A stretch of DNA of 64,000 bases from Treponema sp. Marseille-Q4130 (GCF_014334325.1 NZ_JACSET010000006.1:97459-161458); one strand, 5' to 3'. Shown: positions 42,718-51,476, counted from the stretch's first letter. A program made the numbers and translations. Notes: generated by a model not told the origin, from the sequence alone.

Positions 42718-43503
42718 ATGACGCAAAATGAACGGCGCATTTTTTTAATCGAATATCTTTTAAAGGAAAATCCCGGCTATCACGATGTACAGATACCGGA
42801 CGATGAGAATGAACAAAAACGCCTGCTCCGCTCCCTCATGAATGTCCGTCCGCCCGAGCCTGCAAGCGAAGGATTTTTGCGCATACAGGACGAGTATTTA
42901 CAGGAAGCAGGTCGAGAGCGCGGCATTACCGACTTTGCCGATTTAAGACCGGTTACCGGACAAGGCGGCGGGAATATGTACCTCTGGCAAGGGGACATCA
43001 CGACGCTCAAAGTAGACGCGATTGTAAACGCGGCAAACAGCGGCATGACCGGATGCTGGCAGCCCTGCCACGCATGCATCGACAACTGCATCCACACATT
43101 CTCAGGCATTCAGCTGCGCGCCGTGTGCGCCGACATTATGCAAAAACAGGGGCACGAAGAGCCGACGGGAAGCGCAAAAATCACTCCTGCATTCAATTTG
43201 CCGTGCAAGTATGTGATCCATACCGTAGGGCCTATCGTGCAGGGGCGATTGCAAAAAAAACACGAAGAGCAGCTCGCGTCCTGCTACCGTTCCTGCCTTG
43301 AGCTTGCCGAGCAACATAAAGTGCGGAGTATCGCTTTTTGCTGCATTTCCACCGGGGTCTTTATGTTTCCGAATGAAAGAGCGGCGGAAATTGCGGCGGA
43401 AACCGTCCGAAAATACTTCGAGCAAACCGAAAGCGGGATGAAAGTTGTTTTTGACGTATTCAACGACGAAGATTTTGCAATTTACAGCGAAATTTTATCA
43501 TAA
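42718..43503 (+). CDS. Zinc-containing macrodomain protein (protein-ADP-ribose hydrolase type)
   Basis: A 261-residue protein. After an N-terminal helical part, the macrodomain starts near residue 88 (MYLWQGDITTLKVDAIVNAANSGMTGCW). The segment QPCHACIDNCIHTFSGIQLR supplies the Cys/His residues of the Zn-type macrodomains. IHTVGPIV and CCISTGVFMFPNERAAEIA are the remaining ADP-ribose-binding loops. Characterised members remove ADP-ribose from acidic residues and often sit with a sirtuin (SirTM), a lipoyl-carrier protein and a ligase. None of these is in the window. A GAGG site and an upstream TATAAT are present. Confidence 0.85.
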   Translation: MTQNERRIFLIEYLLKENPGYHDVQIPDDENEQKRLLRSLMNVRPPEPASEGFLRIQDEYLQEAGRERGITDFADLRPVTGQGGGNMYLWQGDITTLKVDAIVNAANSGMTGCWQPCHACIDNCIHTFSGIQLRAVCADIMQKQGHEEPTGSAKITPAFNLPCKYVIHTVGPIVQGRLQKKHEEQLASCYRSCLELAEQHKVRSIAFCCISTGVFMFPNERAAEIAAETVRKYFEQTESGMKVVFDVFNDEDFAIYSEILS

Positions 43504-43770
43504 GTAGATGCGGAATTCAGAAAAGGAGCACAAATCGCCCTGAAAAAGATTCGCGACCGGAAAATTGAACTTGTAATTCTTCAGGCGCGAAGCCCCTCTT
43601 GCGGTGTAAATATGATATATGACGGCTCTTTTTCAGGAAAACTGATTTCGGGACAAGGAGTTTTTGCAAAACTTCTTAAAGAAAACAATATTAATGTGAT
43701 AGATGTTGGAAAATTATCACATGTGAGCAGGCGGCATTTTAAGGATGTTTACAAAAAAAATTATGAATAG
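43504..43770 (+). pseudogene. C-terminal fragment of a DUF523/TudS-type protein
   Basis: The frame continues directly and in phase after the macrodomain stop codon for 88 codons, with no start. It contains LVILQARSPSCGVNMIYDGSFSGKLISGQGVFAKLLKENNINV. This matches the second half of the DUF523 family (SPSCG, IYDG.F.G) that includes thiouracil desulfurases. The N-terminal half with its other cysteines is missing. The junction exactly at the stop codon suggests a deletion or fusion event. Confidence 0.65.
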
Positions 43771-43779
43771 AGAAAAGAA

Positions 43780-44428
43780 TGGAAAATCAGACCTCTAAGC
43801 AAAACCGAAACTATTTTTTAATCTCAGTGATGTTCCTTATCGGTATTTTGTATATATGGGGATTCGGATTGGATTTTTATATTTCGGCCTCAAACTGCAG
43901 TTTACAAATTCCTTGCAGGAAACCGTAAATCAACATCGTACTCTACTGATGATTATAGATGAATTGCTTATGCTTTCAACTATCCTTTGCGGAAGCAGTT
44001 TTTATAATGTGCGCAAGGTATATTCTCAAAATAAAAATATACTGATCGGATTTTTAACGACAAGCTTTATACTAATGTTAACAGCATGGCTGCTGATAAT
44101 GTTTGAAACCGGAAGACTTGTATATCCTGTCAACGGTCTGCCTGTTGTTACGGGTGACACGCTCCGAACGACTTTAGCCGAAATTTACGCCGCTTGGCAT
44201 TTATGCGATATCTTGCCGGGACTGTTTATAATTTTCTGGTCGGGATTATTATCCCATTCTCTTTAGAAATACAGCGGGATAACGATTGGACTATTGCAAA
44301 TGATCTGTACTTATTTCGGACAAAGCATAAAGCCGATCCCTTTGTTCATTGCTATTATATTATCAACAATTTGGCTTTTAAAACAAAGTATTTCAATCGT
44401 TAACGATCTTAGAGAGAAAAATTTATGA
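43780..44428 (+). pseudogene. Decayed membrane protein
   Basis: A start MENQTSKQNRNYFLISVMFL (43780) runs in frame 1 for about 35 codons. The hydrophobic sequence then continues in another frame from about 43880 (LQETVNQHRTLLMIIDELLMLS) to an in-frame TAG at 44264-44266, and further to 44428. Joined, it would be a protein of about 215 residues with four or five membrane helices. The family is not recognised. At least one frameshift and one stop codon break it. Confidence 0.5.
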
Positions 44429-44500
44429 CAGAAAAAAAGATTAATTCACGCAGAGGGAGCTTTTATTAAGCAAACCCGCAGGATACGGTATAGCCGCCGT

Positions 44501-44866
44501 TTACTTCAGCGTAATTCCCTTGCCCTCTAAATTTTTGACGCACTCAAGATGATAGCGTTCATCGTGTTCGGCGTACACGGGCTTTCGTACTTCAACGACC
44601 TCCAAGTTGTCGTACGGCGGGCATGTTTTACCGCGGTAGTTTTTATCCAACCACTCGGGACTCACTTTGTAGCCTCGCCGCTGCATCTCTTCCATAACGA
44701 GCCGGTGGTACCGATAGAGCAAATACGGTGAATAGTTAAACACATAGTTGACCGTTGCGTGCGGCCTGCCCCAGCCGTTTCCGCGCAGGGCACAGCACTC
44801 CCTATGTTGCCCCAACAACTGCTGACGCGGGAGTTTGTTGATCATATCTTGATGCCAAAGTCTCAT
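44501..44866 (-). CDS. Pyrimidine dimer DNA glycosylase/endonuclease V family protein
   Basis: A 121-residue protein. The start MRLWHQDMINKLPRQQLLGQHRECCALRGNGWG and the middle YLLYRYHRLVMEEMQRRGY are the TIGR02328-type pattern of small bacterial relatives of T4 endonuclease V. Its start lies 65 bases inside the DUF1722 gene, so translation is probably coupled. A diverged copy of its last 42 codons lies at 46826-46985. Confidence 0.75.
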   Translation of the reverse strand: MRLWHQDMINKLPRQQLLGQHRECCALRGNGWGRPHATVNYVFNYSPYLLYRYHRLVMEEMQRRGYKVSPEWLDKNYRGKTCPPYDNLEVVEVRKPVYAEHDERYHLECVKNLEGKGITLK

Positions 44867-45254
44867 CTTGTTCTCCGAATAATAGATGCGATTGCTGCAA
44901 ATAGTTGTTAGGGTAGACTGCAAAGAGCTTGCGAACAGCGCCCAACAAAATTTCCTGTTCCGACTGACCGCTGCGATATTGCTCCAAACAATACATAAAC
45001 TCCGCCTTTTCATCCCGAGTAGCCTGCTTCTTAAAATATCCCCAGATATGCTGAAACGCGTTGCAGACTTGTCCTCGATTCTCCGGTAAAGTGCGCGCCT
45101 GATCAATGAGAGTCAACACATGCCGCACTTGTGCATTCTCCCGCTTTAAATACTCGCGAATCTCGTTATAAATAGTGCCGGACTTGCTGAGAACGAGATA
45201 CTTATGTGCTGCCCAAAGTTTCTGACATTCTTTTAATTGATTTGATTCTCTCAT
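44802..45254 (-). CDS. DUF1722 domain protein
   Basis: A 150-residue protein. The pattern LWAAHKYLVLSKSGTIYNEI and HIWGYFKKQATRDEKAEFMYCLEQYRSGQ is that of DUF1722, the YbgA-like domain that in other bacteria is often fused to DUF523 or sits near photolyase genes. That link fits the neighbouring dimer glycosylase and the DUF523 fragment at 43504. It overlaps the glycosylase gene by 65 bases. The function is unproven, but a UV-damage context is likely. Confidence 0.75.
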   Translation of the reverse strand: MRESNQLKECQKLWAAHKYLVLSKSGTIYNEIREYLKRENAQVRHVLTLIDQARTLPENRGQVCNAFQHIWGYFKKQATRDEKAEFMYCLEQYRSGQSEQEILLGAVRKLFAVYPNNYLQQSHLLFGEQDETLASRYDQQTPASAVVGAT

Positions 45255-45493
45255 ACCGTTTCTTTAAATCTCGAACAAATTCGCCCAAGGTCAATTTTTC
45301 GAGATGCCCTATCACTTATTCGAAAACCCCTAAAAATATTTTTTAATTGACCCAACGATTATACAAAAAAATATAAGTATTGAGAATATAGGCAATCCGA
45401 CGTTGATCTGCCGACTGATAGAAAATGTATCGTAAAACCGATATACTATTTATAAATAAGAAGAGATAAAAATTTGCATAACGGAGATATAAA

Positions 45494-45640
45494 ATGCAAA
45501 CAGTACAGACGGAAATCGGCAGAGTATATGCGGATAAGGAGAAGTAAGAGTGTCCCTTGCTTATCTTGATCAGCAGGCAACTTTAACTTGGATTCATAAT
45601 AATATCAACTCATTCGGCGGATTTCAGCGACGCAAATGCT
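45494..45640 (+). pseudogene. Carboxylesterase remnant
   Basis: A start MQTVQTEIGRVYADKEK with a GGAG site (45494-45547) stops after 17 codons. From 45551 another frame reads VSLAYLDQQATLTWIHNNINSFGG. This corresponds to the type-B carboxylesterase block 'GLLDQQ.AL.WV..NI..FGG'. Both pieces fit the two ends of the N-terminal region of one esterase with the middle deleted. Confidence 0.5.
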
Positions 45641-45853
45641 TTGGAAAATCTTTTTGTGCTGATCCGCATCCGGGCAAAATTCGTTGCGGATATTGAAATT
45701 CATTCGGAAACGGAAAATCTGAAAATCCGCGACATTACATTTGAAACCTTGGAATTTTCCGGTAAAGTTTCAAACTGCTTTTTTACAAATACCGGCGGCC
45801 ACACCGAACTTGATACCGATTTGAATCTTCAAGCATGCCGGAGGAGGAGCCGA
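45641..45853 (+). other. Open frame of unknown origin before the acetyltransferase
   Basis: The frame of the acetyltransferase stays open upstream for about 80 codons (ENLFVLIRIRAKFVADIEIHSETENLKIRD...). It looks protein-like but has no ribosome site and no family I recognise. It is probably a gene fragment left by deletion. Confidence 0.3.
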
Positions 45854-46414
45854 ATGATTTTGGAAACAAAAAGATTGACGCTTCGTCCGTGGAGGGAATC
45901 GGATGCAAAAGATCTCTTCCGATACGCAAGTCATCCCGACGTGGGGCCGACAGCCGGATGGGCTGTCCATACGAGTGTTGAAAACAGCAGAACCGTCATC
46001 AGTAATATCCTCTCCGTACCGGAGTCATACGCGGTCGTACTCAAAGAGACGGGACAGCCTGTAGGCAGTGTCGCCTTAATGATCGGCAAGTTAAGCAATA
46101 TCGGCCTTCCCGATACGGAAGGTGAAATAGGGTTTTGGATCGGCGTACCGTATTGGGGACAAGGACTTATTCCGGAGGCGGTTCGCGAGCTGATGCTGCA
46201 CGGCTTCGAAGATTTGAAACTCGAAAAACTGTGGTGCGGATATTTTGACGGAAACGATAAATCGAAACGGGCGCAGGAAAAATGCGGCTTCCGATATCAT
46301 CATACGAAAGAAAACGTTCCCTGTGCTTTAAAAGGGATTCTGCGGACGACGCACTTTACCTGCATATCGAAAGAAGCGTGGTTGTTACAGGATCATGGTA
46401 AGTGCGTATGGTAA
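45854..46414 (+). CDS. GNAT acetyltransferase (RimJ/RimL type)
   Basis: A 186-residue enzyme. The start MILETKRLTLRPWRESDAKDLF has a strong GGAGGAG site. The acetyl-CoA region reads IGFWIGVPYWGQGLIPEAVRELM, and the C-terminal strand is NDKSKRAQEKCGFRYH. The family acetylates N-termini of ribosomal proteins or small amines; the substrate here is unknown. It overlaps the next acetyltransferase gene by 7 bases. Confidence 0.85.
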   Translation: MILETKRLTLRPWRESDAKDLFRYASHPDVGPTAGWAVHTSVENSRTVISNILSVPESYAVVLKETGQPVGSVALMIGKLSNIGLPDTEGEIGFWIGVPYWGQGLIPEAVRELMLHGFEDLKLEKLWCGYFDGNDKSKRAQEKCGFRYHHTKENVPCALKGILRTTHFTCISKEAWLLQDHGKCVW

Positions 46415-46845
46415 GAGAAGCGGTTAAAGAAGATTTACATGAATTATTGGGTTTGTATCTGTTTTTACATGAAACCGATATTCCGGAAAACTCGAAGCAT
46501 TTGGAAAATACATGGAAAACGATTATTGAAGATGAGAACCATCATATTATTGTCAACGAAATAAACGGCAAAATAATTTCATCCTGCGTGTGTGTTATCA
46601 TTCCGAATTTAACAAGAAACATACGCCCGTATGCGTTTATTGAAAACGTAGTTACTCATACGGATTTTCGCGGCAAAGGGTACGCAAGCGAATGTTTGAA
46701 TTATGCCAAAGCGATTGCAATAAAAAATAACTGCTATAAGATGATGCTTTTAACCGGCACAAAAAATAAAAATACATTGAACGTCTATAGAAACGCAGGG
46801 TACAACAGTGAAGATAAAACCGCATTTATACAATGGCTTGAGTAA
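46408..46845 (+). CDS. GNAT acetyltransferase
   Basis: A 145-residue protein starting MVREAVKEDLHELLGLY at the ATG that overlaps the previous stop. Acetyl-CoA binding is shown by IENVVTHTDFRGKGYASECLNYA and the end is NTLNVYRNAGY. Base composition is AT-rich relative to the core genes. The substrate is unknown. Confidence 0.85.
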   Translation: MVREAVKEDLHELLGLYLFLHETDIPENSKHLENTWKTIIEDENHHIIVNEINGKIISSCVCVIIPNLTRNIRPYAFIENVVTHTDFRGKGYASECLNYAKAIAIKNNCYKMMLLTGTKNKNTLNVYRNAGYNSEDKTAFIQWLE

Positions 46846-46985
46846 TACGCTCTATTTTAATTCCCTTGCCTTCTAAATTTTTGACGCACGCAAGATAATA
46901 GCGTTCATCGTGTTCGGCGTACACGGGTTTCCCCACTTCAACGGTCTCTAAGTTGGCATACGGCGGACATGTTTTGCTCGATAAT
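46826..46985 (-). pseudogene. Fragment of a second pyrimidine dimer glycosylase gene
   Basis: The minus strand reads KTCPPYANLETVEVGKPVYAE and continues to KNLEGKGIKIE. It parallels the last 42 residues of the gene at 44501 with several substitutions but no frame change in this part. Upstream the match ends within a few codons after a one-base deletion. It is a diverged paralogue fragment, not a recent copy. Confidence 0.7.
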
Positions 46986-47298
46986 CTTTCGTATTATGTG
47001 TTCGATACATTTTCGATTTTATCAAATAAACGATATACAATATAAAAAAAGCCGCCGTATAAATCGGCAAACATCTCTTTTTCAGATATATTGAAGAGTC
47101 GGTATAAAATTGATAAATTTTCATCAGCACCGAACCCTGATACGGTCCGTTCATCGCTATGAAAACCATTTGCATTATTGTCAATAACAAGCAAATTAAA
47201 AACGCATTCCTTGCATAGATGCAATTTTTTTTTGCCTTTTGTCTTTTTCTGCGGATACTTTGCCGCTTTGCGGAGGAGCTTTTATCGTGATCGTCCAT
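46948..47298 (-). CDS. Small two-helix membrane protein, C-terminus fused to a gene fragment
   Basis: A 116-residue frame. It begins with a Lys- and Arg-rich region, then has two hydrophobic helices (about 32-50 and 80-96). The last 12 residues are read out of frame from the glycosylase fragment, so the original end is probably lost. It is AT-rich and of unknown family. It may not be functional. Confidence 0.4.
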   Translation of the reverse strand: MDDHDKSSSAKRQSIRRKRQKAKKNCIYARNAFLICLLLTIMQMVFIAMNGPYQGSVLMKIYQFYTDSSIYLKKRCLPIYTAAFFILYIVYLIKSKMYRTHNTKDYRAKHVRRMPT

Positions 47299-47464
47299 TC
47301 GTTTTTTCTCCCCGCTTTGCGGAACATAGGCTCTCAGTGTGAACCGTTACCAAAGAATTAATTATTAATATTACAGAAATAATTTTCAATGTTTTTTCAA
47401 GCATATTGTTTCTGCATATTGTTCCTACATTTTCCCCCACCTCGCGCATCCATTGCCCTAACCG

Positions 47465-48493
47465 CTATCGCCTCCGCACCTGTTCCAATCCGCGCTTGAA
47501 CTGAGGAATGCGCGCCGAAGCTGTAGTGTTGAGCGGACTCGTATCACCGCGCTGCAAAAAATGATAGGCGACGCCTGCGATCATCGCGCCGTTGTCGCCG
47601 CAGAGTTTAAGCGGCGGAAATATGCACGTGATGTCGCGCCTCTCGGCGAGGAGCGCGCGCAAGTGCGAATTGGCGGCGACTCCTCCGCCTGCGACGACGG
47701 TCGTAAGACCCGTGTCTTCCACCGCACGGAAAAGGCGCGATGTGAGCGTACGGCACGCAACATCCTGAAACGACGCGCACATATTTTCCGTCGTCGGCTC
47801 GAAGCCTTCGTTCAAAAAGAGATCGCGCTGATGGATGACGGCGGTTTTCAATCCGCTGAACGAAACGTCGTAGCGGTGTTCGCTTTCGTCGAGTTTGGGA
47901 ACGGGAAAGGAAAATGCGCGCGCATCTCCCTCTTTCGAAAGTTTATCGATAATGACGCCGCCGGGATAGCCGAGGTCGTAAAACTTGGCGACCTTATCGA
48001 AAGCTTCGCCGACCGAATCGTCGACTGTCGTACCGAGCACTTCGATATCGTCGAATCCGTGTACTTTGCAGATGATGCTGTGACCGCCTGAAACGAGAAG
48101 ACCGAGATACGGGTAGGCGATATCGTTTGCGAGGTGCGCCGCGTAGAGGTGACCGAGCATGTGGTTGACCGCGATAAAGGGTTTTCCCGCCGCCCATGCG
48201 AGCGTTTTGCCGTAAGTCAAACCGACGAGGAGAGAGCCCATCAACCCCGGACGGTTCGTCGCAGAAACCGCATCGATGTCGCCGAGCGAAAGGCCGGCTT
48301 CTTTGAACGCCTGCTTTACGACGGGCAAAATCCATTCGGCGTGCTTTCTGCTCGCGATTTCGGGGACGACGCCTTTGTATATTTCGTGAAACGGGATCTG
48401 CGTCGCAACGACGTTGCTTAAAATAACGCGGCCGTCTTCGACGATCGCCGCCGCCGTTTCATCGCATGAAGATTCGATACCGAGAACTTTCAT
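47465..48493 (-). CDS. tsaD: tRNA N6-threonylcarbamoyladenosine transferase TsaD
   Basis: A 342-residue ASKHA-fold enzyme that, with TsaB and TsaE, makes t6A37 in ANN-decoding tRNAs. It begins VLGIESSCDETAAAIV. The metal-binding His pair is in KPFIAVNHMLGHLYAAH, and the nucleotide part has GLLVSGGHS and VVAGGGVAANSHLR. Length is standard. A GGAG site precedes the ATG. TsaB and TsaE are not in the window. Confidence 0.96.
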   Translation of the reverse strand: MKVLGIESSCDETAAAIVEDGRVILSNVVATQIPFHEIYKGVVPEIASRKHAEWILPVVKQAFKEAGLSLGDIDAVSATNRPGLMGSLLVGLTYGKTLAWAAGKPFIAVNHMLGHLYAAHLANDIAYPYLGLLVSGGHSIICKVHGFDDIEVLGTTVDDSVGEAFDKVAKFYDLGYPGGVIIDKLSKEGDARAFSFPVPKLDESEHRYDVSFSGLKTAVIHQRDLFLNEGFEPTTENMCASFQDVACRTLTSRLFRAVEDTGLTTVVAGGGVAANSHLRALLAERRDITCIFPPLKLCGDNGAMIAGVAYHFLQRGDTSPLNTTASARIPQFKRGLEQVRRR

Positions 48494-48553
48494 AGCTTCT
48501 CCAAAAGATTATCAATCGGCAATTTCAAGAAATCGCGATTTTTTAAATCATTC

Positions 48554-48573
48554 AAATTATTAATTAATAATTT
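48554..48573. repeat. AT-only perfect palindrome
   Basis: A 20-base palindrome AAATTATTAA/TTAATAATTT lies in the gap between tsaD and the deacetylase gene. Similar AT-only stretches lie near 47357 and 63262. Confidence 0.5.
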
Positions 48574-48642
48574 AATAAATTATCAATATACCGCATTGCA
48601 AACGCCACACGACCGCAGACCGATAAAAACACGACCGCACAA

Positions 48643-49998
48643 CTACGGGCGGATAAGCGCGCCGGAATTGCTCACCGTCGTAAACGCATATCCCTTGTTT
48701 TTCAGTACGGGGTAAAATTCGATCAATATGCCCGGCAAAATATCCGCCGACCATATATGCCCTATCATGATCGCAGCGCCGTTCGCATTCGCAATGCCGA
48801 TGCCGCGCATGAGTTCGCGGATGATTTTTTCGCGGTCTTTGGTATTGTCGAGAAACACGTTCCGCGAATAGTAGGGTATACCGAGCGCCATAGCCGCCTG
48901 CGGTACGCGCGTTTGACTCGTCGTTCGCGAATCGAGAAAAAAGACGCCGCTCTCCTTTGCCGCAATCATCGCAGCTCCGATTTTCATTTCGTCTTCGCTG
49001 ATGAGAGAGCCTTCATGATTATTGATTCCGGCGACAGGCCCGATTTCGGCGATATTTTCTTTTATAAGCGCTTCGATCGAAGACGTCTGCATATCCGCCG
49101 TAACCGCGCCGGGACCGGGATTGACGTTCAAGTTTACCGCCTGCATGGGCTGGTGCAGCATCACTTCGTTGCCCGACGCGCGCACTTTGTCGGCGCACGC
49201 TTTCGAATGCGCGAGCTTCGGCAAAACGGACACGGTGATCGGAAAGGGGAGCGAAATGAATTTTTCAAGCTGCGAAAGGCTTTGACCCGCATCGTCGAAT
49301 ACGAAAACGAGCTTCGCGCCGTTTACCGCCTGCGGAATGTCGGGAAGAGGCGAGGCAGGTACTGCGGGAGACAGGGGCACGGAAGACGACGGCTTTACCG
49401 ACGAAAGCGGTTTTACGGATGGGGGATTTGCCGGCTGCCCCTTGGGCGAGGAAGACGAGGGCTTTGCGCTGCCGGAGGATTTATTGTCCGCGCTTCGGCG
49501 AATCTGCGCTTCAGGTACGCGCTCCCCCTCGGTTGAAGCTCCCGCTGCTGCATTTTTTTTCGGCACATCGCTCGATTGCGTTTCCCGCCCTGAGCTTTGC
49601 CGCACGTCGAGATTTTTTGCACTTTGTACGGCGTCGGAGCTCTCAACTTTTCGGCTCGACGAAGAGCGCGAACTTTGCTGCGGATCCTTCGAACTTTGCA
49701 GATCGGCATTTTGCCGACTCTCCGCTCGGCCCGACGCATCACCTGCACTGTCCGCGTTTTGTGAGGCGATCTGATTTTCGACGGCGGTGTTTTTCGGATT
49801 CCGTCCCGAATTGACGATGAGGACTGCAAAGCACAAAGCGACGATTACGACGCACAGGATCGCCGTCTGCACGGAGGAAAATACGATTTTATGTTTTTTG
49901 TCCGCTCTCCGCCCCGATGCGGGTTTTATCCGCGTTGACGGTTTTGCGGAAGATCGAGAAGCTGTTTTCCGCCCGCGCGTGCGTCCGTTTTGTGCCAT
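48643..49998 (-). CDS. Divergent polysaccharide deacetylase with Ser/Pro-rich linker
   Basis: A 451-residue protein. The N-terminus is basic; one membrane helix lies near residues 43-62. Residues 65-225 are Ser-, Gln-, Asp- and Pro-rich and look like a disordered spacer. The C-terminal 220 residues match the divergent polysaccharide deacetylase family (PF04748): KLVFVFDDAGQSLSQLEKF, GNEVMLHQPM, GINNHEGS and IMIGHIWSADIL. A role in periplasmic or envelope glycan trimming is likely; the substrate is unknown. The -10 TAGAAT is 7 bases before the ATG, another predicted leaderless start. Confidence 0.85.
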   Translation of the reverse strand: MAQNGRTRGRKTASRSSAKPSTRIKPASGRRADKKHKIVFSSVQTAILCVVIVALCFAVLIVNSGRNPKNTAVENQIASQNADSAGDASGRAESRQNADLQSSKDPQQSSRSSSSRKVESSDAVQSAKNLDVRQSSGRETQSSDVPKKNAAAGASTEGERVPEAQIRRSADNKSSGSAKPSSSSPKGQPANPPSVKPLSSVKPSSSVPLSPAVPASPLPDIPQAVNGAKLVFVFDDAGQSLSQLEKFISLPFPITVSVLPKLAHSKACADKVRASGNEVMLHQPMQAVNLNVNPGPGAVTADMQTSSIEALIKENIAEIGPVAGINNHEGSLISEDEMKIGAAMIAAKESGVFFLDSRTTSQTRVPQAAMALGIPYYSRNVFLDNTKDREKIIRELMRGIGIANANGAAIMIGHIWSADILPGILIEFYPVLKNKGYAFTTVSNSGALIRP

Positions 49999-50005
49999 AA
50001 GGCGT

Positions 50006-50034
50006 ATTCTATCACGGATCGCAGATTTTGAAAA
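50006..50034 (-). promoter_or_regulatory. Promoter of the deacetylase gene
   Basis: On the minus strand TTTTCA (50034-50029), 17 bases, TAGAAT (50011-50006), then 7 bases to the ATG. No Shine-Dalgarno is present. Confidence 0.5.
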
Positions 50035-50169
50035 CGGCGATGATCCCGGTCGAAGAATCGATCAAAAAAAGTTTTCCGCTACTGTCGCACAGTACTATGA
50101 ATAAAACGCAAAATTCCGTCCGGCTGTGCGATAGCTGTGCGGCAACGTCGATCGCTTACCGCCTCCTCC

Positions 50170-50222
50170 CCACGAATAAAAAAAGCCGCCGCAAAGCACC
50201 CGTATCGCTCTGCAGCGGCTAT
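50170..50222 (-). terminator. Terminator of the sigma-factor gene
   Basis: On the minus strand AGCCGC and GCGGCT enclose about 25 bases and are followed by seven T. It is placed 40 bases after the sigma-factor stop. Confidence 0.7.
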
Positions 50223-50259
50223 CACTCTCTCTTTCTCCGATGTTCTCTATGCGGTATGG

Positions 50260-51102
50260 TTATGCCGTCAGCGTCTCCTCTTCCGCTTCACCGAAAGCGC
50301 TCGCGTTTTCTTTTATAAAACGCAGGGCGCGTATTTCGGCTTTGCGTACGGTTTCCGAAGATACGCCGAGCAGCTCGCTCGTTTCAAATAATGTCCGCTG
50401 TCCCATGCCGTCGAAATCGTAACGGCAGCACATGACGCTGCCCTCTTCTTTCGGGAGCGTATCGATGAACGCGCGGACTTCCTGTTTTAATATCCTGCCG
50501 ATCGCAGTCTCCTCGGGTCCCGCGCTCGTATCGGGTATACTATGGCCAAAAGCGGCTTCGTCGTATTCGCCGGACGGAGCGTCGAGGCTTATGACGTTCC
50601 ACGGCATGACGGCGATATCGCGCACGGCTTTTTCTTCGACGTTCAAAACGCGTGCAATGTCGGCATCGGACGGCGCAAAACCGTTTTTTGAAAAAAGCTC
50701 CGAGCGCGCTTCGTTTACTTTTCGAAGCAAATCGATTTTATTATCGGGGATATAGATATCCGTCGATTTTGTGTGCACGTAGCGCTGCATATATTGCAGA
50801 ATCCACGGGTACGCGTACGTCGAAAAACGCGTATGAAACGAAGTTTTGAATTTGGAAAGGGCGGTCATCAAGCCGATATTGCCTTCCTGTATCAAATCCA
50901 TAAAGGGCGTATGCGAATCCGCAAAGCGTCCGGCAATGCTGATGACGAGGCGCAGGTTCGAATTGATAAAACGCTTTCGCGCGTCTTCGTCGCCTGCGGC
51001 AATCTTTTCCAACAGCGCTTTTTCTTCTTCCGCCGTAAGCAGGGGGTAGTTTTTGATTTCATTGAGATACAGAGCATAAACAGTATCAGTTTGTTTTTTC
51101 AT
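50260..51102 (-). CDS. RNA polymerase sigma-70 family factor
   Basis: A 280-residue sigma factor of the RpoD-like group without region 1.1. Region 1.2 is YALYLNEIKNYPLLTAEEE; region 2 has NLRLVISIAGRFADSHTPFMDLIQEGNIGLMTALSKF and FSTYAYPWILQYMQRYV; region 3 is near residues 120-175. Region 4 ends in FETSELLGVSSETVRKAEIRALRFI. A short factor of this kind is an alternative sigma, perhaps stress- or envelope-related. The leader ends in TTTTTATGGGAG, the same end as the repeated leader RNA, but the other helices are absent. Confidence 0.85.
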   Translation of the reverse strand: MKKQTDTVYALYLNEIKNYPLLTAEEEKALLEKIAAGDEDARKRFINSNLRLVISIAGRFADSHTPFMDLIQEGNIGLMTALSKFKTSFHTRFSTYAYPWILQYMQRYVHTKSTDIYIPDNKIDLLRKVNEARSELFSKNGFAPSDADIARVLNVEEKAVRDIAVMPWNVISLDAPSGEYDEAAFGHSIPDTSAGPEETAIGRILKQEVRAFIDTLPKEEGSVMCCRYDFDGMGQRTLFETSELLGVSSETVRKAEIRALRFIKENASAFGEAEEETLTA

Positions 51103-51441
51103 ACATGTGCTCCCATAAAAACCCGTTCATATCACCGAGCGGCCGCCCCTTCCCGACCGTCGGTATTCGCCTCTCTCCGATATGGTTTATCAAAAGCCGA
51201 ACTCTCGATTATTTATTTGCAAATATCATGCCAAGTAATTTATTTTTTCGATATTTGATAATATGTTTAATTCTTTATAATACAATAAATTAAATACCGG
51301 CAATAAAGAAAACGATATTTTTCGATGAAAACAAAATAAGACACTGTATACTTTTTTATACTACGGCAATGTGCGGTAGGCTCAAGCTGTCTACTTTTGT
51401 GCACAGTAAAAGGCGCGTACCGGGCAGACCGAGCCACGCTC
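51103..51441. other. Divergent region between the sigma factor and thrH
   Basis: No gene is seen here. It holds the sigma-factor leader, an AT-rich stretch (51190-51340) and no hairpin of note apart from a GC-rich one near 51135-51165. Confidence 0.4.
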
Positions 51442-51470
51442 TTTCACAAAATAATCTTATGCGGTATAAT
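51442..51470 (+). promoter_or_regulatory. thrH promoter, predicted leaderless
   Basis: TTTCAC (51442-51447), 17 bases, a perfect TATAAT (51465-51470), then 6 bases to the ATG. There is no ribosome site. Confidence 0.6.
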
Positions 51471-51476
51471 CATCGT

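Noticed and set aside
42718-43503. Complete SirTM/lipoyl ADP-ribosylation operon around the Zn macrodomain
   Set aside because: No sirtuin, GcvH-like or lipoate-ligase gene adjoins it, so only the macrodomain can be claimed.
51103-51130. Fourth copy of the leader RNA before the sigma factor
   Set aside because: Only the terminal TTTTTATGGGAG is shared. P1, P2 and the P4 hairpin are missing.
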